From the NCBI GenBank assembly GCA_016840515.1, contig JAEOSF010000002.1, positions 1 to 47,917 on the forward strand: a DNA stretch of 47,917 nt, given 5' to 3'. Below, piece by piece: positions 43,426 through 47,917 of this stretch (its first letter is position 1; every line of letters starts with the position of its first letter). Position numbers and translations under genes: made by a program. The notes beneath the pieces are model-generated. The model searched no databases. It was not told the origin of the DNA and worked only from the letters and a program-made list of their open reading frames with translations. This DNA comes from Candidatus Borrarchaeum yapensis (GTDB taxonomy: Archaea > Asgardarchaeota > Sifarchaeia > Borrarchaeales > Borrarchaeaceae).

Positions 43426-45267
43426 ATGGCAAGAGGATATATGGGAAAAGAAGCGTGGATTAATTTATCCACAGGGAAAATAGAAATCAAAGACATCGAT
43501 TACGACATGGCAAAGAAATGGCTTGGCGGAAGAGGAATCGGAGTAAAGATACTCTATGATAACTTGAAGCCAAAAACAGATCCACTCTCACCTGACAACA
43601 TCATTGTATTCGCGACAGGACCGTTGACGGGAACAGGTGCCCCGAGTTCTGGACGATTCTGTACAGTTACTAAGAGCCCTCTCACAGGAACCGTTTCTGA
43701 CAGTCACTGTGGTGGAGACTTCGCTCACGCAATAAAAAATGCAGGATTTGATTGGCTTATTATTACAGGAAAAGCCGCCAAACCAACAATGATTCTGTGC
43801 AGTGATGGAAAAATTGAACTTAAAGATGCTTCAAAGTATTGGGGCATGAGTTCTATGGCAACGGAAAAAGCAATTCTTGCGGACTTAGATCCATCTTCCG
43901 TAGGAAAGGACATGGAAAAATTAGTACGCAATCCAATTGGTGTGGCAACTATCGGACCTCCAGGCGAGAACATGAAAAGACTTGCGGCTATAATGAACAG
44001 GTTCTACCGTGCCGCTGGAAGAGGTGGACACGGAGCCGTTATGGGTTCAAAGAACCTAAAAGCTGTAGTGGCAATGGGTAAACAAAAAATCCCAATGGCT
44101 GATGAAGCTGCATATAAGGCTGCCGTTAAGAAGAACGAAGACGAAATAATGCAAACAGGTGACGTAACAAAGATTGGCGGAGGACTTTATACACTTGGTA
44201 CAGCTCTGCTGGTTAACATCATCAACGGTGCAGGAATTTATCCGACACATAACTTCCAGATGGATCAATTTCCGGGAGCAGAAATTACTTCTGGTGAATA
44301 TCTAAAGGAAAACCGCTTAATCAAGAATGTCGGTTGCAAAGGCTGCAGAATCATGTGCGGACGATGGAGCAAGATAGAAAAAGGTCCTTATGCCGGAACC
44401 GAGTGCGAGGGCTTCGAGTACGAGACCACTTGGTCTTGGGGCGCGGACTGCGGTTGCGACGATATTGACTACGTTTTGACAGCACATCATATTTGCAACG
44501 AGTATGGACTTGATGCTATTCAAGCAGGTACTGCGACAGCATTTGCGATGGAATGCTACGAGAAGGGGATCATAACAAAGGATGACACAGGCGGAATTGA
44601 CCTCAAATTCGGAAATAATGAGGCAATAGTGAAGATTGCAGAAATGATAGGTAAGGTCGAAGGAATCGGTGCAATATTAGCCGATGGTGAAGAGATGGCG
44701 GCTAAAAAATTTGGCAAAGGTGCTGACAAGTACGCAATGACAGTCAAAGGCCAGAGTATGCCTGCGTATGACGGAAGAGGTGCCAAAGCACACGCACTAG
44801 CATATGCGACATCCAATAGGGGTGCATGTCACTTACGTGCCTACATGATCAATCCTGAAATTTTAGGTGCACCTGAGGCATTAAATCGATTCGCTCCGGA
44901 CCAGAAATCAGTTGATATGTTAATTGCCTTCCAAAACGGCGTTTCAGTAATGGACTCTAGTCTGGTTTGTCAGTTTGTGACTTTCTCCATGTGGATGCAG
45001 GAATTTGCAAACCTATTGAACCCAATAACTGGCTGGAACTACACTGCTGAAAGTTTGGATGCAATGGGTGCTCGCATTTGGGAACTTGAGAAAAAGTTCA
45101 ACCTTCGAGAAGGATTTGGCAAGAAGGACGATACCTTACCAACTAGAATACTTGAGGATCCAATACCAGCAGGACCCTCAGCGGGAAACACGGCTAAAGA
45201 AGGAATGGACTTACTAGAGACATACTATAAGACGCGCGGATGGGATTCGAACGGTAAGCCACCATAA
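43426..45267 (+). CDS. Aldehyde:ferredoxin oxidoreductase family protein, copy 2
   Basis: The 613-residue paralogue of the enzyme at 39894 has the same bis-pterin/W and [4Fe-4S] features: cluster ligands C304, C307 and C311, with SSLVCQFV supplying the fourth. Differences cluster in a few segments, for example VMDSSLVCQFVTFSMWMQ versus MLDSSLLCKFVSFSMTAE near the active-site end, which might alter substrate choice. A 54-base stretch is identical to copy 1, suggesting local gene conversion. Start ATG with AGGAGG 11 nt upstream, the same spacing as copy 1. The tail is seven residues shorter. Its gene is flanked by intact CA-like and small-protein copies. Confidence 0.93.
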   Translation: MARGYMGKEAWINLSTGKIEIKDIDYDMAKKWLGGRGIGVKILYDNLKPKTDPLSPDNIIVFATGPLTGTGAPSSGRFCTVTKSPLTGTVSDSHCGGDFAHAIKNAGFDWLIITGKAAKPTMILCSDGKIELKDASKYWGMSSMATEKAILADLDPSSVGKDMEKLVRNPIGVATIGPPGENMKRLAAIMNRFYRAAGRGGHGAVMGSKNLKAVVAMGKQKIPMADEAAYKAAVKKNEDEIMQTGDVTKIGGGLYTLGTALLVNIINGAGIYPTHNFQMDQFPGAEITSGEYLKENRLIKNVGCKGCRIMCGRWSKIEKGPYAGTECEGFEYETTWSWGADCGCDDIDYVLTAHHICNEYGLDAIQAGTATAFAMECYEKGIITKDDTGGIDLKFGNNEAIVKIAEMIGKVEGIGAILADGEEMAAKKFGKGADKYAMTVKGQSMPAYDGRGAKAHALAYATSNRGACHLRAYMINPEILGAPEALNRFAPDQKSVDMLIAFQNGVSVMDSSLVCQFVTFSMWMQEFANLLNPITGWNYTAESLDAMGARIWELEKKFNLREGFGKKDDTLPTRILEDPIPAGPSAGNTAKEGMDLLETYYKTRGWDSNGKPP

Positions 45268-45290
45268 ATCAAGAAAAAGTATTTAATCGA

Positions 45291-45326
45291 GTAAAAAACT
45301 CTTTTTTACCTTTTTTTATTTTTTTC
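45291..45326 (+). terminator. Hairpin plus T-run terminator after AOR2
   Basis: GTAAAAAA-CTC-TTTTTTAC (45291-45309) is an 8-bp perfect stem and is followed by CC and two T-runs to 45326. It lies 24 nt after the AOR2 stop and separates it from the small gene downstream. Confidence 0.65.
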
Positions 45327-45504
45327 TGCTCTGATTTGTTGTTTTCTTATGGAATTTTAAACTAGTTCTTAAGATTGTATCTCAGATAAGAGACAACAAT
45401 TGTTAGAATCTATATGTATAAAAAATATTTAAGAGAGTCAAGCATAAGGTCACAAATTAATGCAATTAATTTAGGACTTTACATACAATTGATAAGGTGA
45501 TATT

Positions 45505-45888
45505 ATGATAATCGAGCGACGTTTTAGGAGTACAAAAGTTCCAATCCAGGTTTGGAACAATACTATCTTGTGTCTTGAGCGGATAGATGTAACTCTCACA
45601 AAAAAGGAAATAATAAAATTTGAAGGGGACGATTTTGACGGCGTCATCGAAGGTAGTCGCCCAGGTTCTAAAGGACAGGTGTTTGTTCGAGTTAAAATCC
45701 ATGGATGGCGAGATATGAACCATCATGGTGGGTTTTGGCCAACCTCATTAACTTCCGATCTTATAACTGAAACATTTGAACTCTCTGAGAACAACGAAGA
45801 ACTCCCCGACACTCCAGATGCGAAAGCCCTAAACGAAGAATTTAATACCAATATAGGCAAATATTACTTGTGGGGCACTTCAGGTTAG
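45505..45888 (+). CDS. Unknown AOR-associated ~127-residue protein, copy 2
   Basis: The 127-residue protein is homologous to the one at 41890 and holds the same place, about 240 nt after an AOR gene. Motifs retained are EGDDFDGVIEG, KIHGWRDMNHHGGFWPTS, EELPDTP and YYLWGTSG. In the histidine cluster the first of three consecutive His is Asn here, so HGWRDxxHHGGFWP is the conserved core. The sequence is soluble and of mixed alpha/beta character. Its promoter is its own (TATA-like AAAAATATTTAAG near 45421-45433). No function is claimed. Confidence 0.75.
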   Translation: MIIERRFRSTKVPIQVWNNTILCLERIDVTLTKKEIIKFEGDDFDGVIEGSRPGSKGQVFVRVKIHGWRDMNHHGGFWPTSLTSDLITETFELSENNEELPDTPDAKALNEEFNTNIGKYYLWGTSG

Positions 45889-46039
45889 CAATTTTTGTGT
45901 CCTAAGTTTACAAATCTACATAAATTCTTTTTTTCTTAATTTCAAACTGGCGCAAGACATAATAAATTCCAAAAAATAAAAGACAATTTGAACTCTAAGA
46001 TCTCTTTAAAGTGCCAAATGAATGATATTGAATATTACT

Positions 46040-46342
46040 CTATCCTCCACCACTCGGCGGAAAGAGTGCGATGAGATCATCATCCTTTAGTTCTGTTTTT
46101 GGACCTTGTAAACTTTTTACATTTGCTCCGTTGACGAACATAACCAAACGATCAGTTAATTGGTTTGTTTCGGGATCAATTAATTTTTCTTTCAATTCCT
46201 CTCCATAATGTTGGATAAGCGTATTAATTAAAGTCTCTACATCGCCTTGATTTAATGTAAATTGCCTACCTGCTTCTTTAATGACGTTCGTTCTTAATAT
46301 TCCATAAAATTTAACATTAACAGTTACCATCTTCATCCCCAT
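46040..46342 (-). CDS. MoaD/ThiS-like sulfur carrier with C-terminal Gly-Gly
   Basis: This ubiquitin-fold protein of 96-100 residues ends PPSGGG, the tail that is adenylated and thiocarboxylated for sulfur transfer. KFYGILRTNV and FVNGANV are typical MoaD strands. MoaD gives the dithiolene sulfurs to molybdopterin, the ligand of W or Mo in AOR, so the neighbourhood fits; SAMP-like roles are also possible in archaea. Several in-frame ATGs exist near the start (46342, 46336, 46330), and MVTVNVKF with GGGGATGAAG upstream is likely. It is convergent with the AOR-associated gene. Confidence 0.8.
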   Translation of the reverse strand: MGMKMVTVNVKFYGILRTNVIKEAGRQFTLNQGDVETLINTLIQHYGEELKEKLIDPETNQLTDRLVMFVNGANVKSLQGPKTELKDDDLIALFPPSGGG

Positions 46343-46443
46343 TTTAATCTAAGTATGACTTATTAACAGAACTTATTGTTTTGGCAAATAATTACTAGTT
46401 TTCAACTTTTAGATTTTGTGATTATTTAATGATTAGTCTAATT

Positions 46444-47877
46444 TTATTGTGTAAATAAGTTCATTTGGTTATTGAAATGGCTAGCAAACCGGATGATATC
46501 AGTCTCAGACATGTTTTCAGTCTCATATCCCAGACGAGAGCTGACTGGGACACCTAAAGCAAATTTTTTATAGGTCAAATAAAAATCAACGAATTGTTGA
46601 AATTTTAGGACGATACCGAATTTTTGAGGATCTAAAAATCGCGGGGAACCAGGCTCAAGAAAAATTGGATTACAGGCGATATGTACAATATTCGGATATT
46701 CTTGGACAACTTTTTTTCCAAGCTGAAGAGTCTCTCCAAAGTGTTTAACAGTTTCACCAGTCAATCCAGTAGTGAAATATAATTCGATAGGGATAAAATT
46801 ATCTTTCGCGAGATTTAGCCACGAAAATAATTCTGAATCGCTGTAATAAAACCCTTTGTTCAATTTCCGAATCGTTTCGTTACCAGATTCAGGAGATAAT
46901 GTAAGGGTAGTGAATAAGGGATTGAAGGTTCTTTTGAATTCTTCCAAGAACTTTTTTGAAGTAACATCCCATACTAAAAACTGGGTAGAAATGTCTATAT
47001 CCTCTTTTCGGATCATTTCAAAGAGTTTAAAATAATATTCACGTGTTTTTCGCCCAAAGGGGTCAAAATCGCAGTATGCACACGAGATTTTCATTTCTGC
47101 AAATACTTTCAAAGTTTCAATTACTTTTTCTTGTGAACGGTATAAGGGCATCGAACGTCCTGTAAGGAGGCACTGAGCGTTATGGCCACCTCCGCAATAA
47201 CTGCAATTTACTGCACACCCTCTCCCCACACATAACCATCCTTGCCTCTTTAGTTTTTGGCGAAGGTCGTCATTTTCGTGAGTAAGTTGTAGGTAGTTGT
47301 ACCAATTTCTGAGCAATGAGATTCTATGAAAATTGAAGGAATCAAATTGCTCTTGAGAAGGACAGTAATTCTTTTTACTTTGTTTTATGCTACCATTTTC
47401 TCGATAAAACAAATTAGAAACGCTAGATAGATCTTGAGAGGGAAGAGCATTCAAAAGATCTAACATTGGAATTTCTGCATCACCTTTGACAATTGCATCA
47501 ACATACTCAAATTTTTTTAGTAGTTCTTCAGCAAAACAAGAAGCAGTGAAGCCACCCAGCACAATAAAGATATTTTCGTAAGTATTTTGTGCTATTTCAG
47601 CAATACGCAACGCATCATAACTATGAGGATACCAGTGAAGATCGATTCCAAGAACTATAGGTGTATATTCTTTGAATAACGCTTCTATCGTGAAAGAAGA
47701 ATTGAGCAGTTCTTCCAATCCGGTATGAACGATTTCTGTTGAAAACCCATTCCGATCAATGTAATCAGCAATGGCAATACTCCCCATTGGGAGTATCACG
47801 TTAGTCAGTACATTAGTCGGGGAGCGTGTTTTAATACGCGTGGTAGGGTGAACAATTAAACAATCAATGTCCTTCAT
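46444..47877 (-). CDS. Radical SAM protein with N-terminal cobalamin-binding-like domain
   Basis: The 477-residue protein has a Rossmann-like B12-binding domain at about 1-150 (LIVHPTTR, VLGIDLHWYPHS, IVLGGFTAS), then a radical SAM barrel with CAVNCSYC (C221, C225, C228) binding the [4Fe-4S]-SAM cluster. It ends with a barrel region (LTLSPESGNETIRKLNKG, LYFTTGLTGET) and a C-terminal extension. Such class B enzymes often do methylations or ring chemistry on lipids, cofactors or antibiotics; the substrate here is unknown. It lies 100 nt from the MoaD-like gene on the same strand, so the pair may be co-transcribed, radical SAM first. AAGGAAG precedes the ATG. Confidence 0.82.
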   Translation of the reverse strand: MKDIDCLIVHPTTRIKTRSPTNVLTNVILPMGSIAIADYIDRNGFSTEIVHTGLEELLNSSFTIEALFKEYTPIVLGIDLHWYPHSYDALRIAEIAQNTYENIFIVLGGFTASCFAEELLKKFEYVDAIVKGDAEIPMLDLLNALPSQDLSSVSNLFYRENGSIKQSKKNYCPSQEQFDSFNFHRISLLRNWYNYLQLTHENDDLRQKLKRQGWLCVGRGCAVNCSYCGGGHNAQCLLTGRSMPLYRSQEKVIETLKVFAEMKISCAYCDFDPFGRKTREYYFKLFEMIRKEDIDISTQFLVWDVTSKKFLEEFKRTFNPLFTTLTLSPESGNETIRKLNKGFYYSDSELFSWLNLAKDNFIPIELYFTTGLTGETVKHFGETLQLGKKVVQEYPNIVHIACNPIFLEPGSPRFLDPQKFGIVLKFQQFVDFYLTYKKFALGVPVSSRLGYETENMSETDIIRFASHFNNQMNLFTQ

Positions 47878-47917
47878 TATACTTCCTTCTGTAAAATTTG
47901 CAAGGAATGGATTACAT

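Noticed and set aside
43839..44081. An 80-codon frame within AOR2 in another reading frame
   Set aside because: It lies wholly within the conserved AOR coding sequence and has no start signals of its own.

Overview
The window is about 48 kb of AT-rich DNA that looks archaeal. The best markers are a two-domain Spt5 (NGN plus KOW) next to a 62-residue SecE/Sec61-gamma, an archaeal-type 2-isopropylmalate/citramalate synthase, TrmB-type domains, HdrA-type flavoproteins and two tungsten/molybdenum aldehyde:ferredoxin oxidoreductases (AOR). An MglA-type small GTPase, many coiled-coil proteins and a bacterial-type GAPDH would fit an Asgard or related lineage, but nothing here settles the phylum and no rRNA or tRNA gene was seen. 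Many genes start at TTG or GTG behind a clear Shine-Dalgarno sequence.

Layout. 1-4557: tail of an unknown, probably membrane-anchored protein; then on the minus strand a leuA/cimA-type synthase, a thioredoxin-V4R-V4R fusion and a DapA/NanA-family aldolase. 4790-13439: a tightly coupled plus-strand operon of an AAA/STAND-like ATPase, a 769-residue coiled-coil protein and a 1532-residue protein in which the winged-helix and effector halves of a TrmB-type regulator lie at the two ends of about 1300 residues of coiled coil; I consider this the best candidate for an undescribed system. 13618-17408: a multi-spanning membrane protein with a thrice-repeated WP motif, a long M29-like metallopeptidase and a small helical protein. 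17920-20907: an MglA-type GTPase, an Mrp/NBP35 P-loop protein with a small partner, and two small, probably winged-helix proteins. 20991-25604: a DUF362-type ferredoxin protein, NifS/IscS, a MazG-like pyrophosphohydrolase, a TGT-like protein and two thioredoxin-fold proteins. 25673-32419: an MFS transporter, a coupled pair of HdrA-like flavoproteins, GAPDH behind two copies of a 37-bp repeat, and an internally duplicated ferredoxin. 32439-34399: Spt5, SecE and a divergent FtsZ.

34443-37978: larB and larC of nickel-pincer cofactor synthesis are divergent, and a decayed TnpB-only IS200/IS605-type element lies between them. Its tnpB keeps its RuvC and zinc-ribbon residues but has two in-frame stops. 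38558-45888: a segmental duplication of [gamma-carbonic anhydrase-like, AOR, ~126-residue protein of unknown function]. In the first copy the carbonic anhydrase-like gene is frameshifted; in both, the AOR is preceded by conspicuous promoter repeats or palindromes. 46040-47877: a MoaD/ThiS-like protein, which fits pterin cofactor synthesis for the AORs, and a cobalamin-binding-type radical SAM protein.

How it may work together (inference): the AORs, HdrA-like proteins, several ferredoxin-type proteins, GAPDH and the MoaD-like protein fit an anaerobic, ferredoxin-based metabolism. The separate AAA/coiled-coil operon may act on DNA, on the cytoskeleton or on large assemblies; the sequence alone does not say which.
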